64,000 nt of DNA from Deinandra increscens subsp. villosa (GCA_039602395.1 JBCNJP010000003.1:66775880-66839879); one strand, 5' to 3'; positions 46,203 to 57,543 are shown, counted from the first letter of the stretch. Notes: generated from the sequence alone by a model not told the origin. Made by a program: numbers and translations.

Positions 46203-47030
46203 TTTTTTTGGTAAAGGGCTACCCCGGTGATTCTATTATATACCGCAAAAAGAAACAAGCAGCAAGGAAAGTCCAAGCTAGTTCATACTTGGGACATGCC
46301 CCAAGTATGTAAACCAAAAGAAACTAGAATCAACACTAGAAAAAAAACCACCTAGCGCAAAAACAAACTAGGGAAAGAAAACCATAAAGGACTACGTCAT
46401 GCCATCTCCATCATGTGAGTTATCCTCAATACCCCATTCTTTAAGAATGCATCGAACTCTAAAAGTCTTCTTAAACTTGATGCCCATGAGTCTGCTATGA
46501 ACTGTATCCCAACTAAGCTCAACAATAGAATTGGGAGGCCTTGTATGATATCTAAAAAGACGAGAGTTCCTTTCCTGCCAAATGTAGTAAGCTGAAGCAT
46601 GCATGACAAGCTTGGCAACAATACCATCGATGGAAGAAAACGATCCACCAAGAATGTGGTTGGATATCTGCACCCACGTCGTGTCAGCCCCTCTAATGCA
46701 AGTCTTCGAGCGAGCACAATGCCAAACCTGCGATGAGTAAACACAATCGAAAAACAAGTGATGGTGCGAATCAAAGTTTCTAAAGTAGAGGATGCAGCAC
46801 ATCATATTCATGTTCTTTCTTCTACTGAAGTCCCAACTCAGAATCTTATCCTGGGTAAGAAGCCGCTCACGCATGATAAGTTAGGCCAGAAAAGCATGAC
46901 GGGGGATGCAATGGGCGATCCAGATGAACTTGGTCCAAGAAACCATAGGAGCATGATGGCGAACTGATTCCCAAATCAAGGATGACAAGAAATCAGCCAC
47001 CCTATCGTCAAGCTAAATGGATTGCTTTGC
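46203..47030 (-). mobile_element. 5'-truncated L1 LINE
   Basis: Begins with a T run and GGTAAAGGGCTACCCCGG, the common LINE 3' terminus. The frame 46874-46392 is an almost intact zf-RVT region (RERLLTQDKILSW, MNMMCCILYFRNFDSHHHLFFDC, HASAYYIWQERNSRLF) and earlier codons to about 47015 read VADFLSSLIWESV and FIWIAHCIPRHAFL with one stop. The subfamily matches the LINE at 6908 (RERLLTQDKILSWD). Target duplication not identified. Confidence 0.88.
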
Positions 47031-47039
47031 ATAGGATGC

Positions 47040-47880
47040 GAGTCACCAAGTTCATGGATCATGCATCGTCCCCCAGTCGGGCGTCACTGACCAGTTGATG
47101 AGTTTTTTACTTCTAAAATTCCCTATAATACACAAGGCATGCTTGTTCTAAAATGTTTATAATAAACTATTAATATAAAGAATTTTCATAGTCATTATTA
47201 CACATCTTAAGATGAGCTTATGAACCCATTTTACCAACCCGCCAAAGGTTTATTTTCCCCCAAGTGAGTGTAAGAGTTTAGCCGAGCATGGGTTTAATGA
47301 TATGCTTAAAAGATAATGAGTAGTTCATAGACAAAATGAAAACAAAATATATTTTAGTTAAGGGTCTTACAAACTTGGTGTCGAAAGCTTAAAACGCCAA
47401 AAATAAATGGCTCAAAAGATAAAAACAAGAAATTAAAGCTAAGGGGTATTAAGAATTGAGCAAATGAAAGTGTGGGAGGAGGCAAGGTATTTATAGGCCA
47501 TTCTGGTACGGATGAAACATGTCGTGTCAAGCTCGACATGGGCCATGTCAATCATATGATCTGGCAAATCTTCGGTTGTACAAGAAACAGGTTGTGCCTG
47601 TTAGTGTCCACGGGTCTTGCTTGGCAATCAACACAGGTCGTGCTTGTCAGGTGCAAAACTCAACCTCTAGAAAATTTTTTAGAGTTATGCATGGGGTTGT
47701 GCTCCGTGGTGTCCTCCACAAAGTCCAGTGTGATAGCGTTTCAGAATGCTAGCAATTTCAAGGCCATGAACACATCGTCTAATGATTTAGTCAGCACATA
47801 CCTTGTAAAGGTATGGGTCTTCCTAAAAGAAACTTTTAGCATCAGCAGAGAATTTTCCTTATTGTTGATACGTTAACCCT
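47040..47880 (-). repeat. LTR-like fragment with TATA box and palindromes
   Basis: In minus orientation a good TATA box GGCCTATAAATACC lies at 47499-47486. Upstream of it (to the right) are the palindrome GACATGGGCCATGTC (47535-47549), the inverted pair CATGTCG/CGACATG (47518-47524, 47534-47540) and repeated GTCGTG/CAGGT words, as in U3 of plant gypsy elements. No coding capacity; frames here are chance. Its parent element was not identified, but the Athila-like pol lies next to it. Confidence 0.5.
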
Positions 47881-48819
47881 TTGACCATGATTCTGCTAGC
47901 GAGGTAGTTTTCCATGTCAGCAAACCAGGGTTCATTGGTAGCTTCTGGCATCTCTAAGTTTTCAGTAGGATACTAATCGTCTATTTCCTCTCCTCTCTTC
48001 TCACCATTGTCTTCAAGTCGGGATAAGTGACCAGCTGAAGTGTTCTCAACACCCTTCTTATCCTTGATCTCAATATCGAACTCCTATAGCAAGAGAAACC
48101 AACGTATGAGCATAGGCTTTGTTTCCTACTTCTTAAATATGTACTTTATGGCATCATGATTCGTGAAGAGGATCGTTTTTAACAGCACCAGATATTAACA
48201 AAATTTGTTAAAAGCAAATACCACTGCTAGTAGCTCCTTCTCAGTAAATGTATAGTTCTCTTGAGCATCGAGCGTTATAATAGCATAATATATCGAGTGG
48301 AAATGCTTATCTTTTCGTTGACCAAGAATTGCTCCAACAGCATAGTCACTCACATCACACATGATCTCAAACGGGAGAGACCAGTCTGGTGCGGTTATAA
48401 TGGGTGCATTTATTAGTTTTTCCTTTAGGAGAGAGAAAGCTTCAATACAGGCTCTATCGAAGTTGAAGAAAGTAGATTTCTCAAAGGAAGTGAAAATTTT
48501 TAAAATTCCTTGATAATGCGTCGATAGAAACTTGCATGTTCAAGGACACTGCGAATAGCATGAACCGCAAAGGTCATGGTAGACGTGGAATGGTGTCAAT
48601 CTTGGCTTTATCCACCTCTAATCCTGTCTGGGAGACTTTTTGGCTAAGGACTCTTCCTTTGTGGACCATGAAGTGATATTTTCAATTAAGAATCAGGTTA
48701 GTTTCTTTGCATCGAGCAAGCATTTTTGCCAGATTTTGCAGAGAAATCATCGAGAAATCAATAATACATATATTCTGAGAGTCGCTCGAGCATTTGGTTG
48801 ATGAAAGGAAGAAAGAAGT
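47881..48819 (-). pseudogene. Athila-like gypsy pol, RT end and RNase H (left half)
   Basis: In minus orientation from 48819: LPFINQMLERL, FLDDFS (YxDD-type box), MLARCKETNLILN, HFMVHKGRVLSQKVSQTGLEVDKAKI, ASFYRRIIK, LSLSFEIMCDVSDYAV-type RNase H sequence and, near 47960-47890, MPEATNEPWFADMENYLAS. These match Athila/Tat elements rather than chromoviruses. About 80 residues of RT before the FLDDFS box are deleted. It continues on the other side of the inserted element, at 56030. Confidence 0.8.
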
Positions 48820-49187
48820 TGTTAGAGCATAATCGGTTCGTCGTGTGAAGTATTGAACAAGTCGTAGATGCAAAAGGTGCTGCCCACGAAGTTACACTTC
48901 GTGACCCCATAAAGTGGTCACGAAGTCACACTTTGTGACTCCACGAAGTGGCACTTCGTGGGAGCTCCAGTTCATGGACATATTTTTTTAGTATAAATAC
49001 ATGTTTTCTTTGTATTTTGTAGTAGAACTTTGAGAGCTAAATGTGTGTTTTCTGAGTGTGTTGTCTTGGAAGTGTTCTTAGTGTTTCAATATTGTAATTG
49101 TTCAAGATCAATAAAACAATGTTTAATTACATCTTTGTACTCGAAATAGCAAGATCGAGTAGATGATCCATCGCTCTCGCGTTTTCA
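48820..49187 (+). repeat. 5' LTR of the gag-only element
   Basis: TGTTAGAGCATAATCGG to CGCTCTCGCGTTTTCA, 368 bases, matched by 55662-56029. It holds three 19-base hairpins, CACGAAGT-NNN-ACTTCGTG, at 48885-48903, 48919-48937 and 48942-48960, then a TATA box GTATAAATAC at 48991 and AATAAAAC near 49110. The two LTRs differ most in the hairpin cluster. Confidence 0.95.
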
Positions 49188-49189
49188 AG

Positions 49190-49201
49190 TGGTATCAGAG
49201 C
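49190..49201 (+). promoter_or_regulatory. primer binding site (initiator tRNA-Met)
   Basis: TGGTATCAGAGC starts two bases after the LTR end at 49187 and is complementary to the 3' end of initiator tRNA-Met. It confirms plus orientation. Confidence 0.95.
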
Positions 49202-49428
49202 TTTCTGGTTCCATCTACTGATCTGATTCTACTATTTTTCGAATTTTTGTTCCAAAAAGTGTCGTTTTTTATAAATCTAAGTGTTTTTGTTTCCGGTCGT
49301 TCATTTATGTTGTGTTTTTGGTGCAAATTTCAATCTTAAATCAGTCCTTTTGATTACATCTGATCTACTACTGAAAATCTCATTCGAAAACATCAAAAAT
49401 CATGAAATTTGACTAAAAATGGTTCACT

Positions 49429-49740
49429 TCGTCTGAGTTCGCATCAAGAACGTTCAATTCGTAAAAATAACCGTCATGAAGTGACACTTCGCGTCAGTTT
49501 TGTCAGTTTGTGTCACCCACGAAGTGTTGGTTCATGTCAGTTCGCATCTCAGTTCGTGTCACTTTGTTACTCTTCGCATCTCAGTTTGTGAGCCAGCTTG
49601 TGATCCAGTTCGTGTCACTTCGTTGCTGACTTCGCATATCAGTTCATGTCACTTCGTGGATCACTTCGTAAGTCAGTTCTTAGCCGGCTTCATGCCTGTT
49701 CATGCACCAATTCGTGCCAGTTTGTGCATCAGTTTGCAAA
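49429..49740 (+). repeat. leader array of TTCGTGTCA-type repeats
   Basis: About 310 bases of the untranslated leader consist of degenerate, irregularly spaced copies of CAGTTCGTGTCACTTCGT, sharing the ACTTCGTG word of the LTR hairpins. Frames through it (49409-49591, 49500-49757) are low-complexity serine/valine-rich readings and not credible genes. Confidence 0.85.
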
Positions 49741-49954
49741 TCAAATTCTTAGATTGAGATTTTTGGGTTGTTTCACTAAAACTGATGTAACTTGAGTTCC
49801 GTTAAGAGTTACGGGAGCTAATACCAGCCAAAACGACCGTCTCGGAGAGATCTACACTTTTACTCAGTTTACAGCCAATACTCTCCGTTTCGATACTCAA
49901 ATTCCATTTCTACGGCCTCTATTTTTTGGTTTGAAGTTTTTGGAGTTTAATATA

Positions 49955-50896
49955 GGAAAATTGGATTTAAATAATCCTATGTTTTGCCTATTGGCAAATA
50001 ATAATCCGTCTTTTAACATTGGCAACTACCAGTCCCAGATTTACACTTATTTGTTTTCACTGGTCCCTCCGTTAAAAAAGATAACTCCGTTAACTTTTTC
50101 ATCCAACTTTTTTCAACCCCAATCTTTGATCCACCATAACTTCTTCAATTCTTGATGAAAATTCAATCCGTAAGTTGCTATGAACTCGTGACGAAAAACC
50201 GAACAAAACTAGATCCATATTGCCTAGGTTTTAAATAGATTATAATTATGAACATGTTCTTCATGAAGCTTCAACAATGGTGGATTAACCAATGATCAAT
50301 GGTACTCAAAATTGATTTCACCAACACATTTGTGATCATAAACCGAATCTATAGCAACAAGAATCATTGAAAACCATTGAGAATTGATCAATCTACCATT
50401 GTTGAAGCTTCATGAAAAACATGAAGTTGTGAAATTTGAAATCCGATCAAAACTCCATGAAAATAAATTCCGTAACTTGCTATAGACTCGTGAGAACATG
50501 TCAAATCTGCTGGAATCGATCAATATCACAAACACAATGGATTTGATGCTCAAATTTTTATTCAAAGTCATGAAAAAGTCATAACTTTGATGCTTTTGTT
50601 CTTCATCATAACCTATTTAAAACCTAGGCAATATGGATCTACTTTTGTTCGCTTTTTCGTCACAAGTTCATAGCAACTTACGGATTGAATTTTCATCAAG
50701 AATTGAAGACGTTATGGTGGATCAAAATTTGGGGTTGAAAAAAGTTTGATGAAAAAGTTAACGGAGTTAACTTTTTTAACGGAGGGACCAATGAAAACAA
50801 ATAAGTGTAAATGTGGGACTGGTAGTTGCCAATATTAAAAGACGGATTATTATTTGCCAATAGGCAAAACATGGGATTATTTAAATCCAATTTTCC
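49955..50896. mobile_element. non-autonomous MULE with 290-bp terminal inverted repeats
   Basis: Ends GGAAAATTGGATTTAAATAA at both sides; the arms 49955-50243 and 50609-50896 are about 95% identical by eye. The flanks TTTAATATA at 49946-49954 and 50897-50905 form a perfect 9-base target duplication, the Mutator hallmark. The core has a second, nested inverted repeat around CTTCAACAATGGT (about 50253-50290 and 50390-50440). No coding capacity; the two mirror-image frames of 64-74 residues are inverted-repeat shadows. Confidence 0.95.
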
Positions 50897-50915
50897 TTTA
50901 ATATATCGGTAAAAG

Positions 50916-53640
50916 ATGTCTGATTTTCAAGCATTTTCCGTCATACAAAATGCGATGCAAACCATGATCAATTTTGACAATGAAATTGAAACAAGTCAAA
51001 AAGTTCCCAAGTTATTAAAATTGAAGGATTATAATAATTGGAAGCAAAGGTTTTCTGCTTATGTCAGCACAAATGATATTCATCTATCGATTCCAATTGA
51101 GAAACTTTACACACGTCCAACTGATGGCGGAGAGTATAAAGAATTAAAAGATGTCGCATCTAAAGAGAGGAAAAGTTGTGGACTCAAACAAAATGCTATT
51201 GGTTATATTACCATGGCTTTACCTACCGAACTGTTACATCAATTCAGCACATGAAAAAAGACAAAACAGTTATGGGATGCTTTGTCAGCAAGATGTGAAG
51301 GGAACGATCAATACAAAAAGAGTAGACAAAAGGTGTTGAACAAAGAACTTGACAATTTTCAACATTATGATAAAGAAAACATCATTGCTCTTGTGTCAAG
51401 GTTCTCACATCTAATCAGTGAATTGAAAGTGGTTGGGATAGAGAAAACTGAGGAAGAGTTGAAAGAGAAGATACTGGAGGCATTACCACAGAATTGGGAA
51501 AATTATGTCTTACTCATTACACATGACAAATAATTTTCATCATTATCATTTCATGATTTAACAGGAAAGCTTCATGCTCGAGAATTGGAAATGTTGGAAG
51601 CATAAACACAAAAGCTAAACCAAGTGGTCTTAGTTCTCCACCAAGTACAACGTTTATTGGAAATGTTTCTGGAATTTCTGAAACTTCTGATTCCTCAATG
51701 GGTTGTAGTTTCACAATTCCATGTCCAACAAATTAGAATGCACTTTCTGTCAAAAACAACTGATGATTGTGTTGCTTTAATATCTGCTTTAATCTCATCT
51801 TCTCTCGAATTGGTTATCAACTATGTTGGTGATGCTAAGTTGTTTAAAGAAGATTTTAATGAAATTGATGATGATAATTTAGAAGAAATGGATATAACTT
51901 GGCAATTGGCTATGTTATCACAAAGAGCAAGAAGATTTTTCAAGAGAACTGGAAAGATATCTATTAATCAAGATGGAAAGCTGGGATTAGATAAATCTAA
52001 GGTGAAGTGCTACAAATGTTCCAATCTTGGACATTTTGTAAGAGAATATCAGCAATCTCATGCCAATAAATTTGATTCAAAAGCTACTACTAATGGTTAT
52101 TCATCAAGTAATTCAAATACAAGAGTTTTGACTGTTCAAGCTGGTGTAACTTATTATTAGGGTAAAGTTTTTGATGATTCAGCGTTGATTATCACCCTTG
52201 CACAAGATGATTATTATTCAAAAAAAGTTCTGATGAATTAGTTGAAGATGACATGTATGATTCTAAGGTTGATAGTTTACTAGAGGAGAATGCTTCTTTA
52301 ATGAAAGAAATTAGTCTTCTCACTGAAAAAATCAACATGGTGACAGAAGAATTGGTTTCCAAGAAAGAATGTAAGGAATCTGAACTGAAGGTTGCAAAGT
52401 TATCTGAAGAAAATGTTGAGTTAGCTAAAGAAGCTGAGAAAGGAAAGCTGAAGCAAAAGAAGTTGAAGCTGATTTCAATGATCTTTTTGAGAAATCCAAG
52501 ATTAAGCTTGATGTGCTCAACAAGACTTCTGATGAACTTGCTGCAAAAGAAGTAGTTTATCAGAATGATAATGAGAGATTGTTAAAAGAAAAGAAGGAAT
52601 TACCAAGGGTGAATAAGTTGTTGAATGCAAATATTGAAATTCAGAAAATAAATGAGGATAATTTGAAGAAAGAATTGTTTGCTGAGTTAGATAATTTGAG
52701 GTTGCATACCAAGAACGAATTAACTGAAGCACAATAAAAGATTTCTGATTTGAAAATCAAGGTGATTGATGCAAATCATTTGCTGAATAATGTTACCAAT
52801 TCACAATCGTTCAGAAGTTTTTTAGCAAAAGATGAGAATTTTGAGAAAATGTTCAACAAGACAATTCCACCCCATGCCATTATCAAGGAAGCTGTCAATG
52901 TCGTGAAAGAAAAAGTAGAAGAAATTGATTTCTCAAAGTTTTCAACTTCAAATTCTAAAGAAGAGGTGAAGAAAGAGAAGAACAAAAATAATGGCAAGAA
53001 GAATGAAAAGAAATCTGATATTCCTAAATTTTCACAGTTTTTGTCTGGTTCTTCATCGACTGAAAATGAGAAGTCAGCTACTTCAACTGAAAAGATTCGT
53101 TTTCATATTGATATCAACGAGACAATTTTCTATGCTCAGAAGGATGTTAAAGAAGTCAAAGCTGAGTTTTCACGAGTTTTCACGATTGGCAAAGACCGAT
53201 AAGTCATCTACTTCGGAAGAGAAGATTTCAGGTAAACATGTTGGTTTAGGGTTCAAGAAGAATGTTGCTGAAGTTGGTACTTCTAACGATCAAAAGAAAC
53301 AGAATTTGAAAAAGGTCAACTTAAAACAAGTTCAGAAAGATGTTTTCAAAGCTGAAAAAGTTCAATCCGAGAGATCCTACAAGCTCAAGGGTTCGGAACA
53401 AATATTTTCTAACAAAGACTTCCCGCTTCATTGTGAGGATGCTCAGAAAATTTCTGAAGTTTTTATGAAAAGTGTTGATCCGAGGATCAAAAAGAAACAA
53501 TCTGCCAAATTTTCTTCTGGAGGATCAGGTTCAACTCCTAAAAGCCCGACATCAAAATGGGTTCATGATCACAGAAATCAGGTATTTGATTCTTTATATG
53601 ATCATTTTGGAGATAATGTGTTTGGTGAAACTATGTAGGT
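50916..53640 (+). pseudogene. large gag-like gene of the gag-only element
   Basis: The ATG at 50916 opens MSDFQAFSVIQNAMQTMINF, then KLKDYNNWKQRFSAYV, a UBN2/DUF4219-type copia gag. In the same frame, past stops at 51252, 51531 and 51603, come LWDALSARCEG, LISELKVVGIEKTEEELKEKILEALPQNW and the knuckle CYKCSNLGHFVREY (last cysteine changed to tyrosine, about 52010). After a shift near 52200 a coiled-coil region follows (52253-52737; LLEENASLMKEISLLTEKI, heptad-like). Then lysine- and serine-rich frames to 53638, ending WVHDHRNQVFDSLYDHFGDN. About 900 codons in all if unbroken. Four or more stops and several shifts make it dead. Role of the intact protein: RNA packaging, by family. Confidence 0.82.
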
Positions 53641-53649
53641 TCCTAAAAA

Positions 53650-53880
53650 GTGGGACAAGAACAGTCGTTGTGTTACAATTGTCGCCAAAAGGGGCATATG
53701 ACACAAGATTGTCCAGTTCCTAATGTTTTTACACAAAGAAGAGGAAAGGTTCCGCTTGTTGGTAAAATTGCCAAACCAAAGTTCATTGATGAATATGGTA
53801 GAGTGTTTGATGAATTTCAACCTGCATTTTCAAAAAGCAGGGAAGATTTATTCCTAAATTTTCAACTGTTCCAATTATAG
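53650..53880 (+). pseudogene. second zinc knuckle of gag and end of coding region
   Basis: CYNCRQKGHMTQDC, a perfect CX2CX4HX4C knuckle, is followed by TQRRGKVPLVGKIAKPKFIDEYG and a stop. In autonomous copia elements the protease (WxxDSGCSxH) would follow at this point; here noncoding sequence begins instead. The frame is offset from the upstream gag frame. Confidence 0.85.
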
Positions 53881-55661
53881 GTTGTTCGTCACATCCAACT
53901 GTTACTAGTTCATCAAATACTAATTTACGAAAACTATAACAACAATGGAAACCTAAGGTGGTTTCAAAAGGAAATTAGGACACTGGTCGACCACAAGCAA
54001 TCCACTTCGGTCATTTATAAACTGATTTGTTTGACCAGTGTGCAAGTACTTCTGAGAAAGACCTGTCGGTGATTGAAAAGTTACTGATGGAGGAGTATTC
54101 TGCTTAATCTTAGTTAATTTCATGATTGATCTTTCTAACCTGAAATTTTTCAGAAAGCTAAAATATGACAGGTATTCGCGTCGTTTGATTAATTTTCTTT
54201 ATTTACTTTTCCGTTTATAGTTTACGGGGAGAGAATTAAAAAAGCCAAAAATAGTGTCTTGTTTTTAAAAAATGAAAAATTCTAAAATAGAGTTTTTCAT
54301 TTGGGGGGGGGGGGGGGAAGGCAGGTTATGGGGAGAAATGCATGTGGTGAAGGTGAATACATGCAAAATATATAAAATTTTGAGAAATTGATCATTAGGA
54401 AATGATGGCACATTGGCTTACGTATCTGATTCATGGATAGGGTAGATGAAAAAACCATAAGATCATTGTTTGATGTGCTTGGTAGGCTCGCTAAATCAGA
54501 AAGTATTCAGATATGATATACACTAAATGCTATGTTTGACCAAGTGTAACATCTTGATGCGTATTTCATGACAGAAATAAAAATATGTGTGAAAAAGAAA
54601 AATGAGAAGTCACTATGTATACATGTGTTCATTTTGCAAAGACTTAAACTTTTTTGATTTTCTTTATTTTCTCAAACGATCGGACTTTCTCTACGTATCG
54701 AAAGATCAACCTGGTTGTTGTTCGTTTGAGGTTCTGCTTTATTTGCTTTGGTGTTTCGTATAATTCATCGGACTTTCTATGTGTGTACGGGAGTACCGAC
54801 CTGATTGTTGTTGAATTATACAACTTCAACTTGTTTTATTTTTCTTATTTTGTTAAATCTGAGGCCTTATCTGCGTATCGAAAGATCAACCATAAGGTAG
54901 ACACTTTAACGTTTTTATTTTGTTTTGCATGAAAAACAGTTGACGATATCATGAATACCAAGCACTATGTGATAAGCACAAGTGTAATCACACGAGAAAA
55001 AGAAAAATGTATGAATATGTCTGATAGTGTGGGGTATATTGGTCAAAGCAAATAAATAATATCTTAACGTATCCAGATGTTATGAGTATTACTATGCCTG
55101 AGTTTAAGATGGACAAATTATACCGACAATCAACATGGCTTGTGAGTTTCAATTAGTTGAAATTGAAGTGTAGTTCAGTGCGTATTGTTCAATATGATCC
55201 CAGATAGTGATCAATCTCAAACCAAAATATAGAGGCTGACTCGGTATTGCTATTTCATTTCATTTCGAAATAACAAATAGATTTTCGGTGTATTTTAGCA
55301 TAAGTTTGAAAAATCAAAAAGATTTTAGGCTTGTTTTGATATAAACTTTCTAGAAGCCAAAAAGATTTTGTTTCTCCTTTGTTTTCAATCTAATCGACAT
55401 GGGATACAAATCAAATTTCAAAATTCATATCTTGGAGTCTCAAAGAGACGTTTTGCGCCAAGATTATATATGATTGGACATGTTCTAAGTGAAAGAGAAT
55501 GTCACAACTTCAAGTCTTCTGAATCTGTTGATATAGATGAAACAACTGTGCATCATCAAGTATTCAAGATCAGACTAACCATTAAGTTGAGGGGGGGGGG
55601 GGTTGATTGAAGATACAAGTCTATAGGATGAACCAGATACTGCACACATCGAGGGGGCGTT
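53881..55661 (+). other. long 3' noncoding region with G tracts and direct repeats
   Basis: No domain is found in 1.8 kb. It contains G-rich tracts at 54217 (ACGGGGAGAGAA), 54303-54317 (15 G), 55591-55602 (12 G) and 55651-55659 next to the LTR, like the repeated polypurine tracts of Sireviruses. Three related segments with CGTATCGAAAGATCAACC or a variant lie at 54680-54725, 54768-54812 and 54860-54895. The same region occurs inverted at 60144-61531, so it is intrinsic to the family. Confidence 0.8.
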
Positions 55662-56029
55662 TGTCAGAGCATAATCAGTTCGTCATGTGAAGTATCTGAA
55701 CAAGTCGAAGATGCAAAAGGTGTTGCCCACGAAGTGAGACACGAAGTCACACTTTGTGACCCCATGAAGTGGACACGGAGTCACACTTCGTGACTCCACG
55801 GAGTTCTAGCTCGTGGACAAATTATTTAGTATAAATGCATGTTTGTTTTGTATTTTCTAGTAGAACTTTGAGAGCTAAGTGTGTGTTTTCTGAGTGTGTT
55901 GTCACTGAAGTGTTCTTAGTGTTTCTAGATTGTAATTGTTCACTCTTGATCAATAAAACAATCTTTAATTACATCTTTGTATTAGAAATAGCAAGATCAA
56001 GTAGACGATCCATCGCTCTCGCGTTTTCA
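55662..56029 (+). repeat. 3' LTR of the gag-only element
   Basis: TGTCAGAGCATAATCAG to CGCTCTCGCGTTTTCA, again 368 bases. The hairpin cluster at about 55727-55810 is recognisable but mutated (CACGAAGTGAGACACGAAGT, CACGGAGTCACACTTCGTG). TATA box and polyadenylation words match the 5' copy. Confidence 0.95.
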
Positions 56030-57543
56030 GAAGTGGTCCTTCCTTGTGTCGTAATTGAGCCTTGGATAGTCAATGCAGGCTCTCGAGCCAGGGACTGTGT
56101 AGGTTGGGATGATCTCGTCCTTTTCATTTGTGATGACGGTCATTCCTTCTTTCTTCGGTATCACCTGAACTGGACTAACCCAAGGGCTATCTGAGATAGG
56201 ATATATAAGACCAGCATCAAGGAGTTTGACTATCTCCTTCCTTCTTAACCACGTCCTTAACGTTGGCATTAACACTTCGTTGAAGCTGGACAACCGGTTT
56301 ATATACTTCTTCCATGTGATCTTGTGTATGCTGACCAATGGGATGATTCCCTTTATATCAGTAAGCTTCCATGCTATAACCTTCCTGTGTTTTCTCTAAA
56401 TCGTAAGTAATGCTTCTTTCTTCTTTACTCGAGTGCGCAGAAAATGATCACGGGAAAAGGGTGGCCATCATCCAAGAAGGCGTACTCTAGATGGTCTGGA
56501 AGTTCCTTAAGCTCCAGAGGGGGCGGTTCGTTAGTAACTGGTTTGTCTTTGAGAGTCTCGTCCTCCGCGTCAACTGCGATTATTTGGATGGACTCATGCA
56601 GAACTTTATTTGCACCATTTTCAGGAGGTGGGTCTCTTCCAGGATGTCCTGGATTGGTTCTTCTTCTTATTCTTCTTCCGGCAGCCAAGGAGGATCATCA
56701 GATGATGGACAGATAAGTGGTCGCTCAACCTTTAGAGAGGGCTCATTATCGCCAAGCCATGCTATCATTTTCTTGTTCTTCAAGTTGATTACATCCCTCC
56801 AAGTGTCTAATAGAGGATTCCGAGAATAAGGGCGTGTCATCAAAGATGATGAAGTGGGATGGAATATTTACATTATTTACACGAATTATAAAATTCTTAA
56901 TTATTTCCATCGCATGGCGGATGGATTGATTAAAGAAAATGAGAGACAGACAGAAAGGGGTTAGTTCACCTGGATCTAACTTATGAAGCACATGATAAGG
57001 CATTATATTCACACAAAAACAATCATCTATTATAGCAGTTTTAAACTTATTTATGATAAAACAGGAAAAACAATTTTTATTAATAAAGTGTTCAGACTGG
57101 AATGATTGCTGCTTAGTAAAAATGACATGTTGTAATTCTTCTAGCTTAGGTGAAGTAAACATATCTTTGAAAACCTGTGCATTATTTGGAATTTTGGTAA
57201 GGTCTTCCAAAGATGGCCGAGAAATGTGTACCTGATTCGGTAAAGGTTTTCCCTTACCAGTATCTTCTGCAGGTATTAAGACGACAGTGTCTTCTGGTAT
57301 TGACATTTCAGGCTCCTTCAGGTCTAGTTCGTCTCCTTTGGGAGTTGAAATCTGGGTCAAAGGGGTTGCGAGCAACTCCTTTGTTTCTGGACAACAGGGG
57401 CTAATAAGAGCGTCTTGAGTTTCGGGATCCGAAATCACTTCCTTGTCTATGGTTTGTTCATCCTCACTCCATCGTCTTTTAAAATAGTCCTCTGGTTTGT
57501 TCCTCCTCACTCCATCTCTATAACTATAATACTCCTCAGGATA
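56030..57543 (-). pseudogene. Athila-like gag-protease-RT (right half)
   Basis: In minus orientation: acidic linker (57510-57100), protease-like AIIDDCFCVNIMPYHVLHKLDPGELTP with ENLIVRVN-type sequence (57000-56860; active-site DTG not readable), LPDHLEYAFLDDGHPFPVII (56500) and RT start KLLDAGLIYPISDSPWVSPVQVIPKK, ACIDYPRLN, RKDHF (56230-56027). The last motif continues into LPFINQML at 48819 across the inserted element. Typical Athila order and wording. Broken by several shifts. Its left-hand (gag) side is cut by the copia LTR starting at 57544. Confidence 0.85.

Larger units (their letters stand above)
48820..56029 (+). mobile_element. complete gag-only LTR retrotransposon, 7.2 kb
   Basis: Two LTRs of 368 bases each, primer site, a large gag region with two zinc knuckles, a long 3' noncoding region and polypurine tracts are bounded by identical GAAGT at 48815-48819 and 56030-56034. 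The insertion splits an Athila-like RT reading exactly at the target site. No protease, integrase, RT or RNase H is visible anywhere, so it is non-autonomous, of the kind called TR-GAG. Copia/Sirevirus affinity is inferred from the gag type, Met primer site and several G-rich tracts before the 3' LTR. A MULE-type element (49955-50896) is nested between leader and gag. Confidence 0.93.

Noticed and set aside
49429..49740. Regular TTCGTGTCA words as a possible CRISPR array
   Set aside because: Repeats are degenerate, unevenly spaced and lie in a plant retroelement leader; no fixed-length unique spacers.
50696..50890. 64-residue minus frame nearly identical to the plus frame at 49931
   Set aside because: Both are readings of the two arms of the MULE inverted repeat and not proteins.
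54303..54317. G15 run as a G-quadruplex or regulatory site
   Set aside because: A polypurine tract of the element explains it; exact homopolymer length is also unreliable in assemblies (likewise C14 at 44449 and 60176).
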